64,000 nucleotides of DNA. Origin: Rossellomorea vietnamensis. Its GTDB lineage: Bacteria; Bacillota; Bacilli; Bacillales; Bacillaceae_B. The stretch lies in the NCBI RefSeq assembly GCF_008180615.1, contig NZ_VTEH01000002.1, positions 312,076 through 376,075 of the forward strand. The letters are read 5' to 3'. Shown here piece by piece: positions 52,407 through 61,553 of the stretch. How positions within the stretch are numbered: position 1 is the first letter of the stretch; each line of letters begins with the position of its first letter. The position numbers and the translations under genes were made by a program. The notes under the pieces were generated by a model. That model was not told the origin of the DNA. It worked only from the letters and a program-made list of their open reading frames with translations, and did not search any database.

Positions 52407-52991
52407 TTATCTCTGGGTAAGTTCCTGCAAGTCCAGGTTAAGCATCAGTACATTGACCCGCTCTTCACCAAAGAGACCGAGTTCTTTTCCCTGGGTATTT
52501 TCTTCTATTAGATTCTGCAGCTTTTCTTTCGATACTCCTGTCAATTCAGAAATACGATTGACCTGGGCTTTGGCGCCTTTGACAGAAATATGCGGGTCGA
52601 GGCCCGATGCTGAATCGGTTACTAAATCGATTGGTACCTGGTTGATCGGTGTTTCTGGATTTGCTTCCTTCCAAGCTGCTATTGATTCTTCCGTGCGGTT
52701 GATCATATCTTCATTTGAAGGGGCATAGTTATTAGATCCTGAACCAGATGCGTCATATTCAATGGCGGATACCCTTCCTTGAAAATACATTGGATCAGTA
52801 AAGTTCTGCCCGATCAATTCTGAGCCCACAATTTCGCCTTCTTCATTATATATTAGACTTCCATTCGCTTTATCCTGCATGATGGCTTGCGCAATCCCAG
52901 TTGAAGCCAGAGGATACACCAGCCCGGCCAGCACCATTATTGTAAAGCTGGACCTGATGATCGGTCCAGCAAGCTTTTGTTCATTTTTCAT
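52407..52991 (-). CDS. kdpC: K+-transporting ATPase subunit C
   Basis: The 194-residue protein has one N-terminal membrane helix ([21 protein letters not shown]), then an extracytoplasmic-facing domain with [18 protein letters not shown] and [10 protein letters not shown], family hallmarks. ATG 52989-52991 is chosen because AGGAGAGGAAG precedes it. It stabilises the KdpFABC complex. Confidence 0.95.
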   Translation of the reverse strand: MKNEQKLAGPIIRSSFTIMVLAGLVYPLASTGIAQAIMQDKANGSLIYNEEGEIVGSELIGQNFTDPMYFQGRVSAIEYDASGSGSNNYAPSNEDMINRTEESIAAWKEANPETPINQVPIDLVTDSASGLDPHISVKGAKAQVNRISELTGVSKEKLQNLIEENTQGKELGLFGEERVNVLMLNLDLQELTQR

Positions 52992-53024
52992 AAAAAATCT
53001 TCCTCTCCTCATTGGGGTTGTAAT

Positions 53025-55166
53025 TTATAGGAACAGTGAAACCGCCATATCAATCAATTTAATGCCAATGAATGGAACCAAGACTCCGCCAAGCCCATAG
53101 ATCGTCAGGTTTCTTCCTAATAGCTTATTGGAACTCATTGGTTTATACGCGACCCCTTTCATGGCCAGCGGAATCAATAATGGGATGATGACCGCATTAA
53201 AGATCAAGGCTGAAAGGATGGCAGACAATGGAGTTGAAAGCCCCATAATATTCAATGCGCTCATTTCCGGAATGGCAAGCATGAACATAGCAGGAATGAT
53301 GGCAAAGTATTTGGCAATATCATTGGCAATACTGAAGGTGGTCAGTGCACCGCGTGTCATCAGCAATTGCTTTCCTATTGAAACCACTTCAATAATCTTT
53401 GTTGGATTGGAATCCAGATCCACCATGTTGGCCGCTTCTTTAGCAGCTGTTGTACCGCTGTTCATTGCGAGCCCCACATCAGCCTGCGCCAGGGCAGGAG
53501 CATCATTTGTTCCATCACCAGTCATCGCAACCAATTTTCCTTGTGACTGTTCATACTTGATCACTTCAATTTTATCCTCTGGTTTACACTCGGCAATAAA
53601 TTCATCAACACCTGCTTCTCTTGCTATTGTAGCAGCTGTCAGAGGATTATCCCCCGTTGCCATGATCGTTTTAATACCCATGCGGCGGAGTTCATCAAAA
53701 CGTTCTTTCATTCCAGGCTTTACTGTATCTTTAAGATAAATAAGACCAAAAATTTGTCCTTCCATTGCAACCGCCAAAGGAGTTCCGCCTTCACGGGCTA
53801 TTTCTTTTGCTTCTTCATCAAGGTCTGCAGGAATAGTACCTCCCTGAGCTTTAACCCAATTCTTTACTGCATCAACGGCACCTTTCCTCACCTGCCGCCC
53901 ATCTCTCAAATCAATTCCGCTCATTCGGGTTTCTGCTTTGAATTCAATGACCTGTCCGCCTGCCGCTGCAGATGCATCCAGCTTGCTTCCTTTTTCTTTG
54001 AGTAATTCAATGGTTGAACGTCCTTCAGGTGTTTCATCATTTAATGAACTGATTCCAGTCCAATAATGAAGTTCATCCAGAGAAGAATTGCCTACAGGAA
54101 TGAATTCGCTTGCCATACGGTTACCAAAGGTGATGGTTCCGGTTTTATCCAAGATAATCGTATTGATGTCCCCCGCTGCTTCAACTGCTTTCCCGGACAT
54201 AGCCAGTACATTGAATTGAGTAACACGGTCCATCCCTGCGATCCCAATAGCTGATAGCAGCCCCCCGATTGTTGTAGGGATCAAGCAGACAAGCAGTGAA
54301 ATCAATACAGGTATTTCAAGCGAAAATCCAAGGTAATTTGTGAATAATGGAAGTGTGACAACAACAATCATGAAGATCAAGGTCAGACTTGTCAACACAG
54401 TATTTAACGCTATTTCATTAGGAGTCTTTTGACGTTCTGCTCCTTCCACTAATGAAATCATCCGATCCAAGAAAGATTCACCTGGGTTGCTGGTAATTCT
54501 GACTTGAATTTCATCACTTACTACTCTTGTTCCGCCAGTAACGGAATTAAAGTCGCCGCCAGCCTCCTTGATGACAGGAGCTGATTCTCCTGTGATCGCC
54601 GATTCGTCTACAGATGCAAGGCCTTCAATGACTTCACCGTCACCAGGAATCATTTCTCCTTGAGAAACAACGACCACATCGCCCTTCTTAAGAGAAGTAG
54701 AAGCAATCTTTTCTATTTTCCCATTCCCTTTTAAAAGGTTTGCTGTAATCTCCTGCTTCGACTTTTTCAATGAATCAGCCTGCGCTTTTCCTCGTCCTTC
54801 CGCAAGTGCTTCAGCAAAATTCGCGAATAGGACTGTGAACAAGAGAATCATGCTCACCGTTACATTGAACCATGGCTCTACTCCGCTTGTGCCAAATGCA
54901 TTAGGTGCAAAAGATAAAATGAGTGTAATGATGAAACCAATCTCTACCACGAACATAATTGGATTTTTAACCATTTTCCTTGGATCAAGTTTTATAAAAG
55001 AATCCTTAAGCGCCTGCATCACCATCGCTTTATCCATCATTTTTCTTCCATCCTTATTGTCATTATGATTAGGCTGCTGAGATAGGTTCTCTTTATAAGA
55101 ACTTTTCCGGTCTTTCCCTGGAAATTCAGCAACGTTATGCTTTTCTTTTACTAAATGATTTGCCAT
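53025..55166 (-). CDS. kdpB: K+-transporting P-type ATPase subunit B
   Basis: The 713-residue catalytic subunit has the phosphorylation motif DKTGTIT, the actuator TGES-like ITGESAPV and the hinge [17 protein letters not shown]. An N-terminal extension of about 40 polar residues precedes the usual start of the family ([13 protein letters not shown]). ATG 55164-55166 follows AGGAG by eight bases; a GTG nine bases upstream overlaps that site. It drives K+ uptake through KdpA. Confidence 0.96.
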   Translation of the reverse strand: MANHLVKEKHNVAEFPGKDRKSSYKENLSQQPNHNDNKDGRKMMDKAMVMQALKDSFIKLDPRKMVKNPIMFVVEIGFIITLILSFAPNAFGTSGVEPWFNVTVSMILLFTVLFANFAEALAEGRGKAQADSLKKSKQEITANLLKGNGKIEKIASTSLKKGDVVVVSQGEMIPGDGEVIEGLASVDESAITGESAPVIKEAGGDFNSVTGGTRVVSDEIQVRITSNPGESFLDRMISLVEGAERQKTPNEIALNTVLTSLTLIFMIVVVTLPLFTNYLGFSLEIPVLISLLVCLIPTTIGGLLSAIGIAGMDRVTQFNVLAMSGKAVEAAGDINTIILDKTGTITFGNRMASEFIPVGNSSLDELHYWTGISSLNDETPEGRSTIELLKEKGSKLDASAAAGGQVIEFKAETRMSGIDLRDGRQVRKGAVDAVKNWVKAQGGTIPADLDEEAKEIAREGGTPLAVAMEGQIFGLIYLKDTVKPGMKERFDELRRMGIKTIMATGDNPLTAATIAREAGVDEFIAECKPEDKIEVIKYEQSQGKLVAMTGDGTNDAPALAQADVGLAMNSGTTAAKEAANMVDLDSNPTKIIEVVSIGKQLLMTRGALTTFSIANDIAKYFAIIPAMFMLAIPEMSALNIMGLSTPLSAILSALIFNAVIIPLLIPLAMKGVAYKPMSSNKLLGRNLTIYGLGGVLVPFIGIKLIDMAVSLFL

Positions 55167-55181
55167 TATTTCCACTCCTAT

Positions 55182-56855
55182 CTACAATGTCAGATATTCT
55201 GCTACAGGTCCCAAAACAAGTGTCGGGAAGAACGTTAATGCACCCACAATAAAGAATGTACCTACCAGGATCACTCCAAATAAAGGAGTATCTGTTCGGA
55301 ATGTTCCTACTGTTTCAGGGACAAGCTTCTTGGATGCCAGCGAACCGGCAACAGCCAACATTGCGACAAGTCCAAAGAATCTTCCTAGATACATGACGAT
55401 ACCAGTAGAGATGTTCCAGAATGGTGTTGCATCACCAAGTCCTTCAAAACCTGATCCATTATTGGCAGCGGAAGAGGTATATTCATACACAACCTGAGAG
55501 ATGCCATGGAAACCGCTGTTTGAAATCCCTTCGGCTCCAGCAGGTGTATATAAGGCAATTGCAGATGCACCTAAGATTAATAAAGGATGCATAAGCATGG
55601 TGATAGCTATAAGCTTCATTTCGCGTCCTTCAATTTTCTTTCCTAGAAACTCAGGGGTACGTCCAACCATCAGCCCTGAAAGGAAAACGGCGATCATCGC
55701 GTACATCACAACATTGATGAATCCGGCCCCTACTCCGCCAAATACGGTGTTCAATAACATATTGGAAAGAGCCAGCATGCCTCCGATCGGTGTCAATGTA
55801 TCATGCATAGTATTAACAGCACCCGTTTCAGTGGCTGTCGTAACAAGGGCATAAAAGATGGATTGGCCTGTTCCGAACCGGACTTCCTTCCCTTCCATAC
55901 TGCCTTGCTCTGTATCAATACCCATGGCATTCAGGGCTGGGTTACCTTGATATTCATAGAATAAAGCGGTTGATAGAAATACAATGAACACGGTTAACAT
56001 AGATACAAACAGGACACGTCCCTGCTTTGCATTTCCGGCCATTTTTCCATACGTAAATGGCAGCGCGGTCGGCAGCAGGAACATTAACAAAATTTGAATG
56101 AAGTTGCTGATAGCATTTGGATTTTCAAAAGGATGAGCAGAATTGACACCAAAGAATCCACCGCCATTATTACCAAGCTCCTTAATCGATAAGAACGTTC
56201 CAACAGGACCACGTGCTATTTCCTGTGAACCACCTTCGATCGTCTGGGCTGTAATGGAAGAATCGAGTGTCTGCGGCACGCCCAATGCCACAAAAATCAA
56301 ACCTGTCACAAGAGCAACCGGCATAAGAACACGCGTGATGGCTCTGAATAAATCTACAAAGAAGTTCCCTATCTCTGATCCTGAAAGCCCTCTTACAAAT
56401 GCGATGGCAACTGCCAAAGCTGTTCCAGGCGCTGCAAACATCATGAACAGGATCCCAATCATCTGTCCCAGATAGGAAAGACCTGACTCCCCGCTGTAAT
56501 GCTGCAGGTTTGTATTCGTCATAAAGCTGACAGCTGTATTGAAAGCCAAAGTAGGGTCCATTCCTGGATTTCCGCTAGGATTCAGCGGCAGAATACCTTG
56601 AAGCCTGAATACAAGATAAACAAGAAATATCATAAACCCGTTAGCTAAGATTAGAGCTATTGCATACTGCTTCCAGGTTTGGTTCACCTTTTTAATTCCA
56701 CCGAGTTTAAAAAGTACGTTCTCTAAGGGGCCGAAAACCTTATCGAGCCCCGTTTGGTTATAATCAAAAGCTTTTGCCAAGTAGATTCCGGCAGGCTTAG
56801 CAATCAAAACCATGGCTGCCAATGTAATGATGATAGATAGAATAGTAGTAATCAC
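55182..56855 (-). CDS. kdpA: K+-transporting ATPase subunit A
   Basis: The 557-residue, about ten-helix channel-like subunit has selectivity loops such as SFMTNTNLQHYSGE and ELGNNGGGFFGVNSAHPFENP. I place the start at GTG 56853-56855. GGAGG (56864-56868) lies eight bases before it and overlaps an upstream TTG, which excludes that codon, and the length then equals that of E. coli KdpA. It is 19 bases after kdpF. Confidence 0.96.
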   Translation of the reverse strand: MITTILSIIITLAAMVLIAKPAGIYLAKAFDYNQTGLDKVFGPLENVLFKLGGIKKVNQTWKQYAIALILANGFMIFLVYLVFRLQGILPLNPSGNPGMDPTLAFNTAVSFMTNTNLQHYSGESGLSYLGQMIGILFMMFAAPGTALAVAIAFVRGLSGSEIGNFFVDLFRAITRVLMPVALVTGLIFVALGVPQTLDSSITAQTIEGGSQEIARGPVGTFLSIKELGNNGGGFFGVNSAHPFENPNAISNFIQILLMFLLPTALPFTYGKMAGNAKQGRVLFVSMLTVFIVFLSTALFYEYQGNPALNAMGIDTEQGSMEGKEVRFGTGQSIFYALVTTATETGAVNTMHDTLTPIGGMLALSNMLLNTVFGGVGAGFINVVMYAMIAVFLSGLMVGRTPEFLGKKIEGREMKLIAITMLMHPLLILGASAIALYTPAGAEGISNSGFHGISQVVYEYTSSAANNGSGFEGLGDATPFWNISTGIVMYLGRFFGLVAMLAVAGSLASKKLVPETVGTFRTDTPLFGVILVGTFFIVGALTFFPTLVLGPVAEYLTL

Positions 56856-56874
56856 CTGATTTACCTCCAACTAA

Positions 56875-56952
56875 TTAGAATTTCTCTGGATTAAGCAAAA
56901 CATAGAATAAGTACAATGTTGTAACTGCGGTAACGCCCAATAAAAGAATCAT
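56875..56952 (-). CDS. kdpF: KdpF, small membrane subunit
   Basis: This 25-residue frame, ILLLGVTAVTTLYLFYVLLN then PEKF, is a typical KdpF that stabilises the complex at KdpA. Its ATG overlaps the stop of the upstream 36-residue ORF (ATGA). Confidence 0.93.
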   Translation of the reverse strand: MILLLGVTAVTTLYLFYVLLNPEKF

Positions 56953-57059
56953 GAGGACTTTTCACTTCCTTGATCTACAACAGTAGAAGACCAATTTGCC
57001 AGTCCGAGCATAAGCGCTGGAAGAAGTATAAAAAGCCCGATCATTAAGACATCCAACAT
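56949..57059 (-). CDS. 36-residue membrane ORF upstream of kdpF
   Basis: ATG 57057-57059 follows AGGAGG by nine bases. The peptide has one helix (DVLMIGLFILLPALMLGLAN), then VVDQGSE. Similar short ORFs are found before kdpF in other bacteria. The overlap with kdpF implies coupled translation. Its function is not established. Confidence 0.8.
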   Translation of the reverse strand: MLDVLMIGLFILLPALMLGLANWSSTVVDQGSEKSS

Positions 57060-57077
57060 TAGAAAAACCTCCTGATA

Positions 57078-57620
57078 TTATCTTAGAAAATATGAAATAT
57101 TACTGCTTCTTGTATAAACCACATACTTTGCACCCATCGAGTAATAAAGGCGCATAGGATATCCTTGGACTGTCGTTATGACAATCACAGGTGCGCAAGT
57201 GCTGTTCTTAATGATTTTCATCAGTTCGCATGTATCCACAATATGACTTTCAAAAACAATGACCTTGCTAAAATGATCTTGAAGATGCAAGTACTCATCA
57301 TCGGGACTAAACTCGATAACATCCCGGAAGCCTTTTCCACTCAAATTTTCCGTGATCTGAGAATTGGGAGAAAGTAAACAACATGCTGGTGAAAGTGACA
57401 AGTAACTTTCTATTTGCTGCAGGATTTCATTATTCGGAATGAAAACCAATGAAGCAGCTTCCTTTGGTGTATCCAGAGTGAACACATAGATCCTCCTTCC
57501 TTTTGCTGCAGCAAGCCTGCTTTTTCTAATAGGTAAGATCCGCTTATGCCATCGAAAAGCAATGGAATGAATAGCGTTACGTTTCCACCATTGAATCTCC
57601 TTAATGGAAAAAAGATCCAA
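57078..57620 (-). CDS. Uncharacterised protein with a receiver-like C-terminal half
   Basis: The 180-residue product has a basic N-terminus (residues 1-42). The C-terminal half resembles a response-regulator receiver from beta-3 onward: KVIVFESHIVDTCELMKIIK, then APVIVITT, then GAKYVVYTRSS. The expected phospho-Asp position is Glu124 and the conserved Lys is missing, so it would not be phosphorylated. The start is uncertain (TTG 57618-57620, weak site; a stop lies two codons upstream). It lies between the c-di-AMP riboswitch and kdpF, so it is read with the operon. The receiver assignment is inference. Confidence 0.6.
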   Translation of the reverse strand: MDLFSIKEIQWWKRNAIHSIAFRWHKRILPIRKSRLAAAKGRRIYVFTLDTPKEAASLVFIPNNEILQQIESYLSLSPACCLLSPNSQITENLSGKGFRDVIEFSPDDEYLHLQDHFSKVIVFESHIVDTCELMKIIKNSTCAPVIVITTVQGYPMRLYYSMGAKYVVYTRSSNISYFLR

Positions 57621-57886
57621 CTTCTAAAAACAAAAATAGACCAATGCTTACTTTTCCCCCCGACAATCGGCAAGAGCCTGAATCCATTCAGCTCCTGTAA
57701 AAGGAATGAATGATCCAACTATCTCTTGTTCATCTGGAGAAAAAGTACACATTGGTCTACTTAACGCCTAGCCGGCTGGTCAGCCTTCTATGCATTCTGT
57801 CTTCCATGTTCACTTTTTCGTAATAGGCATAATAAAAAGACCTACATATTAATCAAGCTGCCCTCTTTGCTGCTTTTACACAACAA

Positions 57887-57925
57887 AAAAAGCCCCCTGA
57901 AAAAGGTGGTCTTCTAGACCTCCTT
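57887..57925 (-). terminator. Riboswitch-linked terminator of the kdp leader
   Basis: AAGGTGGTCT (57903-57912) pairs with AGACCTCCTT (57916-57925) apart from one T-T opposition, and TTTTT follows on the minus strand. It lies just after the c-di-AMP aptamer and would stop transcription when the aptamer is bound. Confidence 0.82.
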
Positions 57926-57927
57926 CG

Positions 57928-58055
57928 CTTTAGCCGACGAAGTTAGCTGACGGGTAGGATGGCGAAAGAGTTATACTCTCATCCCTTCTACAATGTAGAA
58001 TTAACCCCTGTTAATTGGTTCCTCCGCTCTCGTTTCCGAGACTAGGCCGAAATAT
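57928..58055 (-). ncRNA. ydaO-type c-di-AMP riboswitch of the kdp operon
   Basis: On the minus strand the element shows ydaO features in order: GAGAGCGGAGGAACCAA, GGGGTTAATTC, a GGGATGAGAG-type arm, and the conserved 3' segment CCGTCAGCTAACTTCGTCGG before AAAGC. ydaO aptamers bind c-di-AMP and switch genes off, and kdp operons under such control are known in Bacillus. A promoter lies just upstream and a terminator just downstream. Confidence 0.88.
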
Positions 58056-58077
58056 TCAGTTGCTGCTTACGAGCAAT

Positions 58078-58106
58078 ATATTACTCCCTCGCGATGAAGT
58101 TGTAAA
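58078..58106 (-). promoter_or_regulatory. Promoter of the kdp riboswitch transcript
   Basis: On the minus strand TTTACA (58101-58106), 17 bases, TAATAT (58078-58083), about 25 bases before the aptamer. Confidence 0.55.
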
Positions 58107-58215
58107 TTCCGAAAAAACACTAAAAAACCTGATTACGATCTATTTAATCAACTATTTATCTATTTTTCTTTAATTTCCTAACTAATTCGTAAATTTTCTC
58201 AGTTTCATAAAAATA

Positions 58216-58245
58216 TTGACAGACCTCTGCACCTCTAAGTAAGAT
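58216..58245 (+). promoter_or_regulatory. Sigma-A promoter of the DUF2294 gene
   Basis: TTGACA (58216-58221), 18 bases, TAAGAT (58240-58245), 50 bases before the start codon. Confidence 0.6.
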
Positions 58246-58294
58246 ATTTCATGAATTCATTTCAATTCACTAAAAACATATTGGAGGAAGAAGA

Positions 58295-58663
58295 ATGAAA
58301 TCTTCTAAACGACGACTAGAGGCAGAGTTAAGTGAAGCGTTTATCAAACTGCAAAGAGAACTGATCGGCCGCGGCCCTCAGGAAACAAGAACTTACATTG
58401 TAGAAGACATGGTCATTGCAAGATTCAAAGGTGTCTTGACTGTAGAAGAAAAGCATCTGGTAGAGCACGATACCGGAAGAAAACTCGTCAAACAGATGCG
58501 CCAGGTACTGAGGGAGATGTACAGCAAGAATATTGAAGAGATTGTCGAAAAACACACTGACTGCAAAGTTTTATCCAGCCACAGTGATATAAGTACCAAG
58601 ATGGGCGAGCGTATGGAAGTATTTGTACTCGATAAGAACTTGGAAAAGTGCTTGGAAAATTAA
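58295..58663 (+). CDS. DUF2294 protein
   Basis: The 122-residue protein has the DUF2294 pattern: GRGPQETRTYIVEDMVIARF, GVLTVEEKHL, then VLSSHSDISTKMGERMEVFV. Its function is unknown. ATG 58295 follows GGAGG. It lies between the kdp and glutamine synthetase riboswitch leaders, which makes a link to K+ or osmotic adaptation possible but unproven. Confidence 0.9.
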   Translation: MKSSKRRLEAELSEAFIKLQRELIGRGPQETRTYIVEDMVIARFKGVLTVEEKHLVEHDTGRKLVKQMRQVLREMYSKNIEEIVEKHTDCKVLSSHSDISTKMGERMEVFVLDKNLEKCLEN

Positions 58664-58748
58664 AGTGAATTAGTTAGAAAAATACAGTATTCACTTGAAA
58701 AACGGACTAATATTGTGATTTTAATAGAGAATTCGCCGATTTTGCCTT

Positions 58749-58777
58749 TTTACATGACGCAAAACCGGGCATATGAT
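58749..58777 (+). promoter_or_regulatory. Promoter of the glutamine synthetase leader
   Basis: TTTACA (58749-58754), 17 bases, TATGAT (58772-58777), about 15 bases before the first aptamer. Confidence 0.65.
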
Positions 58778-58791
58778 AATATCAATTCTGA

Positions 58792-58918
58792 CCTAAGCCG
58801 CTGAATCCATGCGGAACGGAGGACCCAACCGGTTAGTAACCTAATCATGGGGTGAAGCCATTTGGCCGGGAGACTTCTACCTTCCGAACCCGTCAGCTAA
58901 CTCCGTAAGCGTTGTAGG
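58792..58918 (+). ncRNA. c-di-AMP riboswitch 1 of a tandem pair
   Basis: ydaO features appear in order: CCTAAGCCGCTGAATC, GCGGAACGGAGGACCCAA, GGGGTGAAGCC, CCGGGAGAC, and CCCGTCAGCTAACTCCGTAA with GCGTTGTAGG closing the first stem. It precedes the second aptamer by about 48 bases. Confidence 0.9.
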
Positions 58919-58966
58919 AGAGGGGAGCGATCAATACCAAAACCTTTATACTAAAAATTTTATAGC

Positions 58967-59099
58967 ACTTAAGCGCTGAATCATTTTGAGCGGGGGAACC
59001 ATTTTTCGACTGCATCTGCAGTCTGGGGTGAGGCCATTATTGGCAGGGAGACTCTTACCTTCCTAATCCGACAGCTAACCTCGTAAGCGTTGTTTAAGA
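58967..59099 (+). ncRNA. c-di-AMP riboswitch 2 of a tandem pair
   Basis: A second complete ydaO element: CTTAAGCGCTGAATC, GAGCGGGGGAACCA, GGGGTGAGGCC, AGGGAGAC, and CCGACAGCTAACCTCGTAAG with GCGTTGTTTAAG closing the first stem. A terminator follows 49 bases later. Confidence 0.92.
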
Positions 59100-59147
59100 G
59101 AGTGATCTTGGTTATAGAGCACACGTTTATTTACCTGTGCCTGAAGC

Positions 59148-59176
59148 TGCGAAGAATCCTCTTCGCAGCTTTTTTA
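59148..59176 (+). terminator. Riboswitch-linked terminator before glutamine synthetase
   Basis: A 12-bp stem AAGCTGCGAAGA/TCTTCGCAGCTT has a 4-base loop and is followed by TTTT. It lies between the aptamers and the ribosome site, so it is the likely expression platform. Confidence 0.92.
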
Positions 59177-59199
59177 ATTTACTTTTAAAGGGGATATTG

Positions 59200-60549
59200 A
59201 TGATGACTCAATTGACGGTTAGAAATGAAAAATACGAGGATATAAAGAATGACATTAAGAAGTTTCATGTAGAATTATTGCATCTTCAATTTGTTGATTT
59301 AGAAGGCATTCTCAAGCATGTAACCATTACTATCGATCAGCTGGAAGATGCTCTAAAAGGCAAAATTATGTTCGATGGTTCTTCTATCCAAGGGTTCAGC
59401 CCAATAAATGAATCAGATTTATACCTCATGCCCGATATAGACACATTCTCTGTTATTCCTTGGTCAATAGAGGAAGGGTATGCAGAAGGCAGGCTGCTTT
59501 GCAGTGTACTTAATCCAGACTCTACTCCTTATGAGGGAGACCCGCGAAACGTTTTGAAGAAGACGGTTGAGAAAGCAGCTGGATTAGGCTATTCCATCAG
59601 CATAGGGCCAGAACTGGAGTTCTTTCTATTCAGTGCGGATAGTGAAGGCAACCCTACTTCTACACCCCAGGACAACGGTGGTTATTTTGAACCTGCCCAT
59701 GATCTCGGAGAAAAAGTCCGCCTTGAAATCTATAGAACCTTAAAAGCAATGGGCTTCAAAATTGAAGCTTCGCACCATGAAGTGGCCATGGGCCAGCACG
59801 AAATTAATTTCAAATTCATGGATGCATTGATTTCCGCGGACAATGCCACTACTTACAAATGGGTTGTAAAAAACATCGCTAAACAATTTAATCTTCATGC
59901 ATCGTTTATGCCAAAACCAGTCCAAAGTATTAATGGCTCCGGTATGCATGTCAACATTTCATTATTTAGAGAAGAACAGAACATTTTTTACGATAAAGCC
60001 GACCCATGCGGACTTTCCGACAGTGCATACTATTTTATCAACGGTTTAATGACCCACCTTGAATCCCTGACGGCTATTACGAACCCGACAGTGAATTCTT
60101 ACAAAAGGCTTGTCCCTGGGTATGAAGCTCCATGTTATATGGCTTGGTCGACTTCAAACAGATCTACCTTGATTAGAATACCATCATCAAGGGGGGCAGG
60201 AACCAGAATTGAAGCACGTCACCCGGACCCTTCTGCTAATCCTTATCTCGCGTATTCTGTCATTGCAGAGGCTGGGATTGAAGGAATTAGAATGAAGCAA
60301 ATGCCCATAGACCCTGTGAACGAAGATATATTCAATATGTCAAATGAAGAAAGGAAATCTCTTAAAATCAACAACCTTCCTGATAACCTGGAATCTGCTA
60401 TAAAACTTCTGGAAGGCAATTCTCTGGCTAAAGATAAACTGGGTGACCATGTTTTCAGAGAGTTCATCGCACTGAAAAAGGTTGAATGGGAGGAGTATCG
60501 AAACACTGTCCATGATTGGGAACTGAAGCGTTATCAATTGAAGTATTGA
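59200..60549 (+). CDS. Type I glutamine synthetase paralogue under c-di-AMP control
   Basis: The enzyme makes glutamine from glutamate, ammonia and ATP. The 449-residue protein has IMFDGSSIQGF, EASHHEVAMGQHEINF, NGSGMHVN, NRSTLIRIPSSRG and ARHPDPSANPYLA. The Arg of the B. subtilis feedback site (R62, in GFVRIEESD) is Pro68 here (GFSPINESD), and the C-terminus differs from GlnA, so this is a paralogue that may escape feedback inhibition. ATG 59200 follows AAAGGGG; a frame from 59137 runs through the terminator and is not used. There is no glnR beside it, unlike the housekeeping locus. Confidence 0.9.
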   Translation: MMTQLTVRNEKYEDIKNDIKKFHVELLHLQFVDLEGILKHVTITIDQLEDALKGKIMFDGSSIQGFSPINESDLYLMPDIDTFSVIPWSIEEGYAEGRLLCSVLNPDSTPYEGDPRNVLKKTVEKAAGLGYSISIGPELEFFLFSADSEGNPTSTPQDNGGYFEPAHDLGEKVRLEIYRTLKAMGFKIEASHHEVAMGQHEINFKFMDALISADNATTYKWVVKNIAKQFNLHASFMPKPVQSINGSGMHVNISLFREEQNIFYDKADPCGLSDSAYYFINGLMTHLESLTAITNPTVNSYKRLVPGYEAPCYMAWSTSNRSTLIRIPSSRGAGTRIEARHPDPSANPYLAYSVIAEAGIEGIRMKQMPIDPVNEDIFNMSNEERKSLKINNLPDNLESAIKLLEGNSLAKDKLGDHVFREFIALKKVEWEEYRNTVHDWELKRYQLKY

Positions 60550-60550
60550 T

Positions 60551-60669
60551 AAAAAAGCGCAAGCGCCTTGATCAGCCCCGACAGGCAAATGTTCCCTGGA
60601 GAAAAAAAGGGGGTTTTTCCTTTTATTCTCCAAGGGTTATTTGACCCCGAGGGGCTGGGCGCTGGAGCT
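60551..60669. repeat. bcr-like hairpin element, copy 2
   Basis: A close match to 29489-29607, with arms AGCGCCTTGATCAGCCCC and GGGGCTGGGCGCT. It starts two bases after the glutamine synthetase stop, so it is part of that mRNA's 3' end. Confidence 0.82.
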
Positions 60670-60732
60670 GGATTCAGAAGCGCTGCCAAATTTTCAATCT
60701 GAAAATTTTATACTTTTTTATCCTTTGGAGAA

Positions 60733-60764
60733 AGGGAACTCTTGTTTAGGAGTTCTCTTTTTCT
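60733..60764 (+). terminator. Terminator after glutamine synthetase
   Basis: AGGGAACTC (60733-60741) pairs with GAGTTCTCT (60750-60758), followed by TTTTCTTTTT. Confidence 0.8.
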
Positions 60765-60859
60765 TTTTGAGGGGCAGTTTTCATTGATACCGCGGCTAGA
60801 CTTTTTAATTGAAGGCTTAACAACATAGCAAGGTTTGTTAAATCCGTATATTCGATGAA

Positions 60860-61378
60860 CTATTGAAAAGTTTTATAAGCTTTGTCAATAACTTCCCTTA
60901 TAAAAGGTTCCTTTTGTTTCGTGTAAACAGGCCGATCATTTTTATATAGAGAAGAAAGCTCACTCTTTAGCAGTGCATACTCCTCAGCTGCCTTAGGAAA
61001 CTTCCTCAGATAATCACGAAACAGTAACATCTCATCCCACTCCCTGCTATTTATCTTACAAATATGCAAATGGCAGGTGCCTCTGCCCCACTGTCCCTTT
61101 CTAAAAAACCTTCTGTCGGTTAAATCCGCCTTAGGAACATACTCAAAATCGACTTCACTTAAAGGACCGATCAGAGAAGAAACCAGATTTAAATCTCTGA
61201 CTCCTGCCAGGATATCGATGATGGGCTTAGCCTTCAGTCCCTGGACCGAAGTGCTTCCGATATGTTCAATTCCTAGCATTTTATCTCCAACGACAGCAAA
61301 GATCTGTTTTTTCTCATACTCGAACTGATCTTCCCATTGGGGATTATACTCACTCAGAATGACAACTGGTTTTTCCAT
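60860..61378 (-). CDS. GrpB/UPF0157 family protein
   Basis: The 172-residue nucleotidyltransferase-fold protein has the family hallmark HIGSTSVQGLKAKPIIDIL near residue 40 and HLHICKINSREWDEMLLFRD near 110. Family members are often fused to CoaE or act as small-molecule nucleotidyltransferases; the activity is unknown. ATG follows GGTGGAG. Confidence 0.9.
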   Translation of the reverse strand: MEKPVVILSEYNPQWEDQFEYEKKQIFAVVGDKMLGIEHIGSTSVQGLKAKPIIDILAGVRDLNLVSSLIGPLSEVDFEYVPKADLTDRRFFRKGQWGRGTCHLHICKINSREWDEMLLFRDYLRKFPKAAEEYALLKSELSSLYKNDRPVYTKQKEPFIREVIDKAYKTFQ

Positions 61379-61553
61379 TACTTCTCCACCAATCGTAGAA
61401 TTGTCCTTGTACTCTATGTAGCTGAATCGAATGTTTTAATTTGGAAACTTATTCTAATTATTTCAAAACCGTTCAGCAAACTCAAGGGAAATTCCTTGTA
61501 AAAAGAGGCTTACCCATTTTGGATAAACCTAGCTAAACGGAGCTACTCTAAGA

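Noticed and set aside
57648..57752. 34-codon minus-strand frame upstream of the receiver-like gene
   Set aside because: It has an ATG but no convincing ribosome site. It could be a leader peptide of the kdp transcript, but nothing supports this.
59137..59199. N-terminal extension of the glutamine synthetase frame
   Set aside because: It runs through the riboswitch terminator stem. A good ribosome site precedes ATG 59200, and the family length fits that start.
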